Of a stretch of DNA of 64,000 nucleotides, positions 42,886 through 51,844 are shown piece by piece. A program made the translations under genes and the position numbers. Location of the stretch: contig CBDCSM010000012.1 of assembly GCA_965221575.1 (NCBI GenBank), positions 682,001 to 746,000 on the forward strand, written 5' to 3'. This DNA is from JAPPHA01 sp965221575 (GTDB taxonomy: Bacteria > Pseudomonadota > Alphaproteobacteria > Rhodobacterales > Rhodobacteraceae). The notes beneath the pieces were generated by a model. The model saw nothing but the letters and a program-made list of their open reading frames with translations, did no database searches and was not told where the DNA came from. Position 1 is the first letter of the stretch; every line of letters starts with the position of its first letter.

Positions 42886-44976
42886 TCAGCCAACCGAAAT
42901 CAATCGAACCGACTGTCCGACTTCCATCAAGTGCAGGAGAGACCGCACGGCCTGGCCGCGTTCCGTACCGAGGTCGGGATCGCATTCGAGAAACGACCGG
43001 GCCTCCTTGTGAGCGTCGCGGAGCAACGCGCCCTGGATTTCGATGTTCGCAATCCTGAATTCGGGAAGTCCAGATTGGTGTACGCCGAGCAAGTCCCCGG
43101 CGCCGCGCATCGCGAGGTCTTCCTCGGCAATGCGAAAACCGTCTTCGGTCTGTTGAATGATTTCCAGGCGCCGCCGCGCGTTGTCCGAAAGTTGCTCACC
43201 AAACAGCAAGAGACAGGATGATTCACTCCGCCCTCGCCCTACCCGTCCGCGAAGTTGATGAAGCTGGGCAAGACCGAAATTCTCCGCGTGCTCAATGATC
43301 ATGATTGTGGCGTTAGGAACATCGATGCCGACCTCGACAACGGTTGTCGCAACGAGCACCCGAATGGTTCCGCCAGTGAACGCATCGAAAACCGCGTCCC
43401 TGTCGACCGGCGACATCTGGCCGTGCACAAGGCCGACCGCATCGTTACCGAGCACGGCCCGTAGTGACGAATACCGGTTCTCCGCCGGCGTCAGTGTCGA
43501 CACTCCGCTTTCTTCGACCAGTGGGCAGATCCAGTATGCCTGGCGTCCGGAATCCACCGCTGACTTCAGCCGGTTGATTACGCTCGCCATCCGGTTTCGC
43601 GAGGCAATAGCAGTCTTGACCGGGTGCCTGCCGGGGGGCTTCTCGTCGAGTATCGAGACACTCATGTCTCCGTAACACGCGAGCGCCAGTGACCGTGGAA
43701 TCGGGGTTGCGCTCATGACCATGACATCGATCGCATCGCCCTTCGAACTGAGATCCAGTCGTTGCTTGACCCCGAAGCGATGCTGCTCGTCGATCACTGC
43801 CAGCCGCAGGTCACTGAATTCAACGCCCTTCTGAAATACCGCATGGGTACCGACCAGAACCTGGATGTCGCCGGCCTTGAGCAAGTCGAGTTTTTCATTC
43901 CGTTCGCGTCCCTTGTCGCGACTGGTCAAACGGGCCAGGTTGAGCCCCGCTGACCTGGCAAGGGGTTTCAGTTTGTCATGGTGCTGACGGACGAGAACTT
44001 CCGTAGGGGCCATCAGCACTCCCTGCCCACCCGCTTCGACCGCATTCAGCAATGCCAGGAATGCGACGATCGTTTTCCCGGATCCGACGTCGCCCTGCAG
44101 CAGACGGTTCATGCGGACCGATCTGGCCATATCCTGGTTGATTTCACCGATCGAGCGCCTCTGGGCTTTCGTCAGGGTGAACGGCAACTCGGAGAGCACC
44201 CGTTCCGTCAATCGTCCGTCACCGACGTTAGATCGCCCTCGTTGCTGCCTGAGCCTGCTTCGCGCCAGGGCAAGCGTCATTTGGTGCGCGAACATTTCAT
44301 CGAATGACAACCGCTCCCGCGGCGGAAAGCCGAAACTCGTTTCCGTTTCCGACCTCGGAGAATGGGACAGCATGAGCGCATCTCTCCAAGAGGGCCATCC
44401 GCGCGAGGTCAGCATTTCGCGTGAAATCCATTCGGGAAGTTCCGGAGTTCGCTCGAGCGCTGCCACAACAGATCTGTTCATCATTTTCTGGGTCAGGCCC
44501 GAGACCAGGGGATATACCGGTTCTGCCGACAGGAACCCGGATTTGGAGCCCGGATCAAGGATGTGGTCAGGATGAACAATTTGCCTTAATCCATTGAATT
44601 CTTCAATCTTTCCGGATACAGTTCTTTGTTGTCCGATTGGCAGGTTTTTTTCGAGCCAGTCCTTGCGGGCATTGAAAAACACCAGCTGGAACCGTTGCCT
44701 GCCGTCGTGAACCCATACCCGGTACGGCAGTCCTTTCCGGGTGCCTGGTTGATGGGATCTGACCTCGACCTTGATGGTCACCGGTTCCTGGGGAACCCCT
44801 TCGGAAATGCTGGTGATTTCACGCCGAACAAGTACGGATCTCGGCAACGTGAAAAGCAGGTCACGCGGACGTTTGACCCCGAGTTGGTCGAGGTGTTTTG
44901 CCGTTCGGGGACCAACCCCCGTCAATCCATCGAGCGGGGCAAACAGGGGGAACAGGAATTCGGGTCGTCCGGGCAT
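42886..44976 (-). CDS. recG: ATP-dependent DNA helicase RecG
   Basis: 696 residues, the normal RecG length. The N-terminal wedge/OB domain (about 60-170, with YRVWVHDGRQRFQLVFFN) recognises branched DNA; the motor has Walker A GDVGSGKT near residue 300 and the RecG-type DEQH box (AVIDEQHRFGVKQR), TPIPRSLAL, and the C-terminal QLRGRVGRG and ARSFLE segments. It reverses stalled forks and branches. It lies 10 bases after the ligA stop on the same strand, so the two repair genes are probably co-transcribed. Confidence 0.96.
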   Translation of the reverse strand: MPGRPEFLFPLFAPLDGLTGVGPRTAKHLDQLGVKRPRDLLFTLPRSVLVRREITSISEGVPQEPVTIKVEVRSHQPGTRKGLPYRVWVHDGRQRFQLVFFNARKDWLEKNLPIGQQRTVSGKIEEFNGLRQIVHPDHILDPGSKSGFLSAEPVYPLVSGLTQKMMNRSVVAALERTPELPEWISREMLTSRGWPSWRDALMLSHSPRSETETSFGFPPRERLSFDEMFAHQMTLALARSRLRQQRGRSNVGDGRLTERVLSELPFTLTKAQRRSIGEINQDMARSVRMNRLLQGDVGSGKTIVAFLALLNAVEAGGQGVLMAPTEVLVRQHHDKLKPLARSAGLNLARLTSRDKGRERNEKLDLLKAGDIQVLVGTHAVFQKGVEFSDLRLAVIDEQHRFGVKQRLDLSSKGDAIDVMVMSATPIPRSLALACYGDMSVSILDEKPPGRHPVKTAIASRNRMASVINRLKSAVDSGRQAYWICPLVEESGVSTLTPAENRYSSLRAVLGNDAVGLVHGQMSPVDRDAVFDAFTGGTIRVLVATTVVEVGIDVPNATIMIIEHAENFGLAQLHQLRGRVGRGRSESSCLLLFGEQLSDNARRRLEIIQQTEDGFRIAEEDLAMRGAGDLLGVHQSGLPEFRIANIEIQGALLRDAHKEARSFLECDPDLGTERGQAVRSLLHLMEVGQSVRLISVG

Positions 44977-44986
44977 CGCGACCCAT

Positions 44987-47107
44987 TCATGAACAGGATT
45001 CGATAAGCGTCAGCCAGGCCTCTTCGTCGATCACCTTGACGTTCAGGTCTTTGGCCTTTTTCGCCTTGCTCCCCGCACCCGGCCCGGCGACAACGAGGTC
45101 GGTCCGCGCCGAGACGGATCCCGTTACCTTTGCCCCCGCAGATTCCGCCCTTGTCTTGGCTTCCTTACGGGTCATCTTCTCAAGCGTCCCGGTGAAGACG
45201 ATGGTCATGCCCGACAATTCGCTTTCAGTATTATCCGTCTCTTCCACGTCTTCGATGACGACCAAGTCGCGCAGGCGGTTGACCGCGGAGCGGGCTTCGC
45301 CCGTAAGCGTGTCTACGAGCGAATTTGCCATGACTTCGCCGATTCCGTCGATACCGGTGAGGTGTTCCCACTGCGGACCACACCTGCTGTCCGGTTCAGC
45401 CATCTCATCGATGTCCAGGAGCAGTGCGTCGAAGGACCTGTAATGCGACGCGAGCAGCACTGACGCGTTTTCGCCAATGTGGCGAATCCCCAGCGCAAAC
45501 AGAGCACGCTGAAACGAAATGTTTTTTCGCTTGCGGATCGAAGCGAACAGCCGGGAAGCCGACTTTTCACCCGAGCCCTTGAGCTCCGCGAGTTCCGTAC
45601 CATGGCGCTTTTCAAGCAGGAAGATGTCCGCGGGTTCACTGATCCATTCCATGGCGTGAAACTGCTCGATCTGCTTCGCTCCCAGGTTTTCGATGTCGAA
45701 GGCGTTACGGGAGACGAAGTGTTTCAGCTTCTCAACCGCCTGCACGGGGCAAATCAGGCCCCCGGTGCACCGCGTTACGCTGTCGCCCTCTTCCCGAACC
45801 GCCCGGGAGCCGCACTCGGGGCAGGATTTCGGAAACTCGTAGGGCACGCTATCGGAGGGTCGCGCCGCCAGGTCGACGTCCTTGATCTTCGGAATGACGT
45901 CGCCGGCACGGTAAACCTCGACCCTGTCGCCGACCCGAATGTCGCGCCCCTCCCGAATCGGGTTCCCGCCGGTGCCCCTGCCCGCGATGTAATCTTCGTT
46001 GTGGAGGGTGGCATTGGAAACCTGGACGCCACCGACGTGGACGGGTTCGAGCCGGGCAACCGGGGACAGTGCGCCGGTTCGTCCTACCTGGATTTCGATC
46101 GCGTTCAGCTTTGTGAAAGCCGTTTCCGCGGGAAACTTGTGTGCGATTGCCCACCTCGGGGTCGTGCTCCGAATCCCGAGCCTGTCCTGCAGTCCCAGAT
46201 CGTTGAGCTTGTAAACGACACCATCGATGTCGTAACCGAGGCTGGCACGCCTGGATTCGATGTCGCGGTATCGCGCGATCAGCGCGTCGAGACCTGGGCA
46301 AATTGCACCAAGTGGGTTCGTGGGCAGGCCCAGTTCGGCCAGTCTCTCGACCGCTTCGATCTGCGTGTCAGCGAGTTGCTCGCTCAATTCACCCCAGGCA
46401 TACGCAAAAAAACGCAGCGGCCTGCTCGCTGTAATCCGCGAGTCAAGCTGCCTAATCGACCCGGCCGCGGCGTTCCTTGGATTGGAAAAGGTTTTTTCGC
46501 CACGTTTATTTTGTTGTGCGTTGAGTTCTTCGAAGTCTTCCTGTCGCATGTAGGCTTCGCCGCGAACCTCCAGAACGCTTGGTCCGCCGCTACTCAACAT
46601 TGCAGGTATGTCAACGATCATGAGCGCGTTCGCGGTCACGTTTTCGCCGACTTCCCCGTTTCCGCGTGTCGCAGCCTGTACCAGACGTCCGTCTTCGTAC
46701 CGCAATGACAATGAAAGCCCGTCAATCTTGGGTTCCGCCACGTAATCAATGGGATCCGACTCCGTGAGCCCAAGAAAGTTTCGTATGCGTGTATCGAAGA
46801 TTCTCACGTCGTCTTCTGAAAAGGCGTTGTCCAGCGACAACATGCGATCGGCATGTGATACCTTTTCGAATGACTCGGAAATCGGACCTCCGATTCGACT
46901 GCTTGGGCTGTCTGGTCGGATCAGCTGGGGATAGATCGCTTCGATGTCACGGTTTCGCCGCTTGAGGAGATCATACTCGGCGTCGTCGAGGTCAGGATCA
47001 TCACGAGTGAAATAGTCATAGTCCGCACGCGCCAGCCGAATGGCCAGCGAAGCGAGTTCCACCTTCGCCTCTTCCTCACTCAAGTTTTCGACAGGCACGT
47101 AGTCCAT
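44987..47107 (-). CDS. ligA: NAD-dependent DNA ligase
   Basis: 706 residues. Adenylation domain with the nucleophile Lys127 in EPKIDG, OB-fold, the four-cysteine zinc finger (CPECGS, then CTGGLICPVQ), helix-hairpin-helix repeats and a C-terminal BRCT domain (about 625-706, SGMTIVFTGTLEKMTRKEAK). It seals nicks in replication and repair using NAD. It heads a minus-strand pair with recG and is divergent from mnmA. Confidence 0.97.
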   Translation of the reverse strand: MDYVPVENLSEEEAKVELASLAIRLARADYDYFTRDDPDLDDAEYDLLKRRNRDIEAIYPQLIRPDSPSSRIGGPISESFEKVSHADRMLSLDNAFSEDDVRIFDTRIRNFLGLTESDPIDYVAEPKIDGLSLSLRYEDGRLVQAATRGNGEVGENVTANALMIVDIPAMLSSGGPSVLEVRGEAYMRQEDFEELNAQQNKRGEKTFSNPRNAAAGSIRQLDSRITASRPLRFFAYAWGELSEQLADTQIEAVERLAELGLPTNPLGAICPGLDALIARYRDIESRRASLGYDIDGVVYKLNDLGLQDRLGIRSTTPRWAIAHKFPAETAFTKLNAIEIQVGRTGALSPVARLEPVHVGGVQVSNATLHNEDYIAGRGTGGNPIREGRDIRVGDRVEVYRAGDVIPKIKDVDLAARPSDSVPYEFPKSCPECGSRAVREEGDSVTRCTGGLICPVQAVEKLKHFVSRNAFDIENLGAKQIEQFHAMEWISEPADIFLLEKRHGTELAELKGSGEKSASRLFASIRKRKNISFQRALFALGIRHIGENASVLLASHYRSFDALLLDIDEMAEPDSRCGPQWEHLTGIDGIGEVMANSLVDTLTGEARSAVNRLRDLVVIEDVEETDNTESELSGMTIVFTGTLEKMTRKEAKTRAESAGAKVTGSVSARTDLVVAGPGAGSKAKKAKDLNVKVIDEEAWLTLIESCS

Positions 47108-47334
47108 GGCAACATCAGGAGAGCAGTTCTGAACCGGACTTCATCCGGCGCATTCGGAGTTCTTGCTGTTTTGACGATTCCATGTCTAACCGATCCGGGA
47201 TCGAAACTGAATGATTCCAACGATCGGAATCGAGGACGGAAACGCCGGATCAATCACGATGTTCGAAGAATTCGGAGAGGTAAACACTGCGTGCCGGTGG
47301 GATAGTTCACTCCTGGGCCAACGTCCGTTTCATG

Positions 47335-47349
47335 GACTTTCGGAAAGTC
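47335..47349. promoter_or_regulatory. Palindrome just before mnmA
   Basis: GACTTTC and GAAAGTC are separated by one base, ending 10 bases before the mnmA start. It may be an operator, or a small hairpin (GACTTT, CGG loop, AAAGTC) that limits ribosome access. No clear Shine-Dalgarno sequence is seen for this gene. Confidence 0.3.
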
Positions 47350-47358
47350 GTGAATTAA

Positions 47359-48531
47359 ATGAGAACGATGACTGAACACGATACATGCAACGCAGGATTG
47401 CGGAACAGGAACTCCCTTGGACTGGCCAAGGACCCGTCGGATACGCGGGTACTTGTCGCGATGTCCGGCGGCGTAGACAGTTCCGTGGTCGCGGGGATGC
47501 TGGTGTCAGAAGGCTACGATGTCGTCGGGATGACGCTGCAACTCAACGACTACAGCTCGGCAACGTCACGGCCCGGAACATGCTGTGCGGGGCGCGATAT
47601 CACGGACGCCCGCCGCGTTGCGGAAACGCTTTCGATTCCGCATTACGTGCTCGACTATGAGAGTCGTTTCAAAGAGGACGTGATCGACTACTTCGTCGAC
47701 AGCTATCTCGCCGGAATGACTCCGGTCCCCTGTATTCGGTGCAATCAGGGGGTCAAGTTCCGCGATCTGCTTGAAACCGCGAAGCAGATCGATGCTGACT
47801 GCATGGCGACCGGGCATTACGTTCGACGCGTTGAAGGAGTCGAAGGCGTCGAGCTTCATACCGCCGTCGATACGTCACGGGACCAATCCTACTTTCTTTT
47901 TGCGACAACGCCGGACCAGTTGCGATTCCTGCGATTTCCGCTCGGGAGTCTGCCTTCGAAGTCGGAAACCCGAACGCTTGCGGAGCGGTTCGGTCTTCCG
48001 GTCGCCCGAAAACCCGACAGCCAGGACATTTGCTTCGTTCCGGATGGCTCCTACGCGTCGGTGATCGAACGGCTCCGGCCGGAGGCGTCCGAGCCAGGCG
48101 ACATTATTCACCTGGACGGACGCAAACTCGGAACCCACCGGGGAATCATTCACTACACCGTCGGTCAGAGGCGCGGGCTCGGAATCGGTGGCGGCGAGCC
48201 GCTCTATGTTGTCAGGCTCGACCCGGCAAACCACACGGTTGTCGTTGGTCCGAGAGAAGCCCTCAGGACACATGAATTCCGCATCGGCCAGGTCAATTGG
48301 CTCGGCGACGGCGGATTTGACGATCGCTCCGAATGGAACATTTCGGTCCGCGTTCGATCGACGCGCCCACCCAGGGAAGCTGTCGTCCGCCCGATTTCCG
48401 AATCGTCGGGAGACGTCGAGGTCCTTATGTCCGAGGAAGCCGTTGCGCCTGGCCAGGCCTGCGTTTTTTTCGAAAACTCAGGTACGCGCGTCCTGGGCGG
48501 TGGATGGATTTTGCGGGACGATCACGGCTGA
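47359..48531 (+). CDS. mnmA: tRNA-specific 2-thiouridylase MnmA
   Basis: 390 residues from the ATG at 47359; an in-frame ATG at 47368 is equally possible. It thiolates U34 of tRNA Lys, Glu and Gln. The PP-loop SGGVDSS is at 36-42, the two active-site cysteines are Cys128 (CIRCNQ) and Cys225 (DSQDICFV), and TGHYVR and HRGIIHYTVGQRRGLG are conserved. The C-terminal beta-barrel region is present. It is divergent from ligA. Confidence 0.96.
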   Translation: MRTMTEHDTCNAGLRNRNSLGLAKDPSDTRVLVAMSGGVDSSVVAGMLVSEGYDVVGMTLQLNDYSSATSRPGTCCAGRDITDARRVAETLSIPHYVLDYESRFKEDVIDYFVDSYLAGMTPVPCIRCNQGVKFRDLLETAKQIDADCMATGHYVRRVEGVEGVELHTAVDTSRDQSYFLFATTPDQLRFLRFPLGSLPSKSETRTLAERFGLPVARKPDSQDICFVPDGSYASVIERLRPEASEPGDIIHLDGRKLGTHRGIIHYTVGQRRGLGIGGGEPLYVVRLDPANHTVVVGPREALRTHEFRIGQVNWLGDGGFDDRSEWNISVRVRSTRPPREAVVRPISESSGDVEVLMSEEAVAPGQACVFFENSGTRVLGGGWILRDDHG

Positions 48532-48640
48532 ACCTCTCTCTCCGCAGCGTCCGGGGAAACACGATTTCGCAAAAGGCGTCGAGGGCGCCTGCTCGTGTCA
48601 GCCCGTTCAACGGAATTCGGGTGGGTCACCACGCGGGTCT

Positions 48641-49228
48641 TCAGGCTCCACCTTCCCGTTTTTCAAACTCGTCGGTGAATGCCATGTAGCCGCCGTTTTC
48701 CATGAATTCCTTCTCTGCGGCACTCGAAGCCCGGCCCAGCACTTCGTTGCGAAAAGGGAAACGGCCAAACAACCTGATAATCTCAATATGGGACCTGGCA
48801 TGGAGCAGCCCAAGCGAAAGGTCCGGCATGCTCCTGCTGAACATTTCGTAGCCGTATTCCTGGTCGTTCAGGTTCTCGGAATGCTCGAACGGCAGATAGA
48901 AGAATTGTCGAATCAGTCCGTCTATTTCGAGATCCTGACCCTTTTCGATCGCGTGTCGTGCGACGCTACGAGCCTTTGGGTCAGTGGCGAATGATCGTGG
49001 ATCGCCGCGAAACATGTTGCGCGGGAACTGGTCCATGAGCAGTAGCAACGCGAGAGATCCTTTTGCGTCACCCTGCCAGTGATCGAGCTTGCCATCCCGG
49101 GCGGCCTCGTAAGTGGTCATGAAGCGGTCGATGATTTCCTGGTCGAGCTCAGGTGAACCCATGTACCATTTTTCGACACCGACTTCGTCCTCCCAGAATG
49201 CAAGCACGTCAGCAGCCGTTTTTGTCAT
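48641..49228 (-). CDS. DUF924 family protein
   Basis: 195 residues from the ATG at 49228; the open frame upstream has no family similarity. The family pattern is complete: VLAFWEDEVGVEKWYMGSPE, LALLLLMDQFPRNMFRG, FFYLPFEHSEN and a C-terminal FPFRNEVLGR. It is an all-helical, TPR-like protein found across proteobacteria with no established function. It is the last gene of a minus-strand group (AsmA-like, queA, MFS, DUF924) and converges with mnmA. Confidence 0.9.
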   Translation of the reverse strand: MTKTAADVLAFWEDEVGVEKWYMGSPELDQEIIDRFMTTYEAARDGKLDHWQGDAKGSLALLLLMDQFPRNMFRGDPRSFATDPKARSVARHAIEKGQDLEIDGLIRQFFYLPFEHSENLNDQEYGYEMFSRSMPDLSLGLLHARSHIEIIRLFGRFPFRNEVLGRASSAAEKEFMENGGYMAFTDEFEKREGGA

Positions 49229-49370
49229 CTCAAAATCCTGTTCCCGTGTTGGACACCCGGGACGAGTCCATTCATCCCGGCTTTTCGCCCGGTCCTTTAA
49301 CCAATTCTGCCGGTACTGTGTAGTGACCACCGCGTAGCGAGCGCGACCGAGAGGCTGCTCGACCCTTGAC

Positions 49371-50630
49371 CTATCCGTCTGCCTGCTCGTCCTGAGCCTG
49401 CTCGATCGCCACCTCCTGTGCGACTTCAACCGCCACCGGCGAAACCGTTGGCACGACCGGCGTGTAGCTGGTCAATTCATCGACATTCGGTGAAACGCGC
49501 CGTGTACTTCGATAGAGGGCATATGCCGACATCATCACGAGCAAGGCGGAGATATACGCGAAAAAGCTGTTCGCACCGAAGGTGGTCATGAGCCAGCCGA
49601 TTATCAGCGGGCCTGCGATCGCACCAATACTGTTGGCGAGTATCATCCCGCCCGCCGCGGCGGCCATGTCGTCGTGATCGAGAAAGTCGTTCGTATAGGC
49701 AATGAACAGCGAATACAGCGGATTCGCCACGCCACCGACCGCAAGCGCCGTTACGAGCAGCAAGACGAAATCCCCTGAAAAGAACGCACCGGCGCCCGCC
49801 GCCATTGCTCCGACCAACGTAACGCCAACGATCAGAATCCTGCGGTCCATGCGATCCGACAACCAGCCGATCGGGTACTGTGCGACCAGACCGCCCACGT
49901 AAATCGTCGCGACAAATATCGAAATCTCCTTTGGGTTCATTCCTCGAACGGTTCCGAAAACCGCCGCCATGCCAAACAGGGCCGCGAAAACTCCGCCAAG
50001 TAGAAACATCCCGACGATGCCAAGAGGAGATATCTCGAACAGTTTCCTGAGCGTGATCGGTTTGGTCGTATGGAATACGGGTGCGGGATTGATGGACAGG
50101 AGAATCGGCGCCACCGCCACCGAGACCAGTACGGAAATCAGGATGAAAAGGGTGTATCCGCCGGGGTCGGCAACATTCAGGATGAGTTGTGCGGCGACGA
50201 TTCCAACCATCTGGACGATAACGTAGGCGGAGAGCGCCTGTCCCCGCGTTTCGTTTGTCGCGGCATCGTTGAGCCAGCTCTCGGCGACGACATACACGCC
50301 TGATATGCAGAATCCGACCGCCACCCGAAGGGCGAACCAGGCAAACGGATTCGGAACTGCGGCGTAGAGAATCAGGCAGGCCGATATGCAGGATGCCAGT
50401 GCCGCGAAGACCCTCACGTGGCCCACCCTGCGAATCATTTCCGGCGCCAGCCTGGCACCGCACAGGACACCGATAAAATACCCGGCCATGACCCAGGCCA
50501 TGGAATTGGTCGAGAACCCCTCGATGTCTCCCCGGACGCCCAGAAGCGTGCCCTGGAGGCCGTTTCCGAGCATCAGGAGAAAAACGCCGAATAGGAGAGC
50601 CCAAGCGTTCTTGAGGACGGTCGCCATCAA
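49371..50630 (-). CDS. MFS transporter (YcaD-like)
   Basis: 419 residues with about twelve membrane helices. The first-loop signature is relaxed (GVLCGARLAPEMIRRVGHVR) and loop 8-9 reads YPIGWLSDRMDRR. The sequence resembles the YcaD group of major-facilitator permeases of unknown substrate (VVAESWLNDAATNETRGQAL is typical). A hydrophilic Val/Gln/Glu tail follows the last helix. MMA offers two adjacent starts. The gene lies 99 bases downstream of queA on the same strand. Confidence 0.88.
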   Translation of the reverse strand: MMATVLKNAWALLFGVFLLMLGNGLQGTLLGVRGDIEGFSTNSMAWVMAGYFIGVLCGARLAPEMIRRVGHVRVFAALASCISACLILYAAVPNPFAWFALRVAVGFCISGVYVVAESWLNDAATNETRGQALSAYVIVQMVGIVAAQLILNVADPGGYTLFILISVLVSVAVAPILLSINPAPVFHTTKPITLRKLFEISPLGIVGMFLLGGVFAALFGMAAVFGTVRGMNPKEISIFVATIYVGGLVAQYPIGWLSDRMDRRILIVGVTLVGAMAAGAGAFFSGDFVLLLVTALAVGGVANPLYSLFIAYTNDFLDHDDMAAAAGGMILANSIGAIAGPLIIGWLMTTFGANSFFAYISALLVMMSAYALYRSTRRVSPNVDELTSYTPVVPTVSPVAVEVAQEVAIEQAQDEQADG

Positions 50631-50729
50631 GCCATGTCCCTGTATGTTGTCCGACGGTCTCCCGGTAGCAGAGTCACGGACCGTTCACCGCACGTCCGCG
50701 ACCAATCCAGGTCGCAATTCGCCCATGGG

Positions 50730-51785
50730 TTACGGAATCAGGAGGGACCCGTCACCATAAGAATAGAACCGGTAGCCGTTTCGAACGGCATGGGCGTAAA
50801 TGCGGCGTGTCCGGCCGGATCCCATGAACGCGCTCACCAGCATCATCAATGTCGAATTCGGCAAGTGAAAATTGGTGATCAACGCATCGGCCACCCTGAA
50901 ATCGAATCCGGGCCTGATGAAGATATCCGTCTCGCCGCGCCAGGGAGAAACGATCAGACCGAAATCACGGCATGTCCGTGCCGAAGTTTCCAGGAGCCGT
51001 AATGTCGTTGTGCCGACCGGGACAATTCTTCCACCGCGTTCACGGGTCTCGTTGATCTCGCCTGCGGCCGATTCCGTGATTGAACCCCATTCGCTGTGCA
51101 GCCGGTCTCCTTCGATCTCGTCGGCGCGGACATTCATGAATGTCCCGAAGCCCACGTGCAACGTGATCCAGGACATCCGGATTCCCTTGCACCGAAGGCC
51201 GTCCAGGACGGTCTCGTCGAAATGCAGCGACGCAGTCGGCGCCGCAACCGCCCCGGGAATTCGCGCGAATACGCTCTGGTAGTCTTCCGCATCCCGGGGG
51301 TCGACCGGTCGCCGCTTGGCAATGTACGGGGGCAATGGAATTTCTCCCGCATCGGTCAGGAGCGAATGGAAATCCCGGCCGTGCGCATTGAACCTGAGGC
51401 GTGTGCCGCTGCGGTCGCTCGACACGACTTCGGCGCGGAGTCTTTCACCAAAGGAAAGATGATCTCCGGCCCGGACCTTTCGCGCCGGGCGCAACAAGGC
51501 GAGCCAGGTGTCGTCTGGCTCATGCGAGCCAAGCATGACTTCCACCGCCGCCCTTGTCACGCTACTGGACGTGCGGCGAATCCTGAAGCCGCGGATCCGT
51601 GCAGGAATGACCCGGGTGTCGTTGAACACCAACCTGTCACCGGGCCTGAGGTGGTTTGGAAGTTCGGTAAAGATCGAGTCCGAAACCGACGAACCGCGTG
51701 CAACGAGCAGCCGGGCCGAGGAGCGAGGCCTGGTTGGCCTCAACGCGATCCGCTCCTCGGGCAGGTCGAAATGAAAATCGGACAT
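50730..51785 (-). CDS. queA: tRNA preQ1(34) S-adenosylmethionine ribosyltransferase-isomerase
   Basis: 351 residues from the ATG at 51785; an upstream in-frame ATG adds 14 residues that do not belong to the family. QueA transfers the ribose of S-adenosylmethionine to preQ1 in tRNA during queuosine synthesis. Conserved segments are FDLPEERIALRPTRPR, RPGDRLVFNDTRVIPAR, ASLHFDE, HVGFGTFMNVRADEIEGDR, ITNFHLPNSTLMMLVSAF and YRFYSYGD. The usual partner tgt is not adjacent. The AsmA-like gene ends about 60 bases upstream. Confidence 0.96.
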   Translation of the reverse strand: MSDFHFDLPEERIALRPTRPRSSARLLVARGSSVSDSIFTELPNHLRPGDRLVFNDTRVIPARIRGFRIRRTSSSVTRAAVEVMLGSHEPDDTWLALLRPARKVRAGDHLSFGERLRAEVVSSDRSGTRLRFNAHGRDFHSLLTDAGEIPLPPYIAKRRPVDPRDAEDYQSVFARIPGAVAAPTASLHFDETVLDGLRCKGIRMSWITLHVGFGTFMNVRADEIEGDRLHSEWGSITESAAGEINETRERGGRIVPVGTTTLRLLETSARTCRDFGLIVSPWRGETDIFIRPGFDFRVADALITNFHLPNSTLMMLVSAFMGSGRTRRIYAHAVRNGYRFYSYGDGSLLIP

Positions 51786-51844
51786 GTTCAATCCCGTCTC
51801 CTTGAAGTCATGCACGACTCGGGACATGATTCACGGGGGCAGGT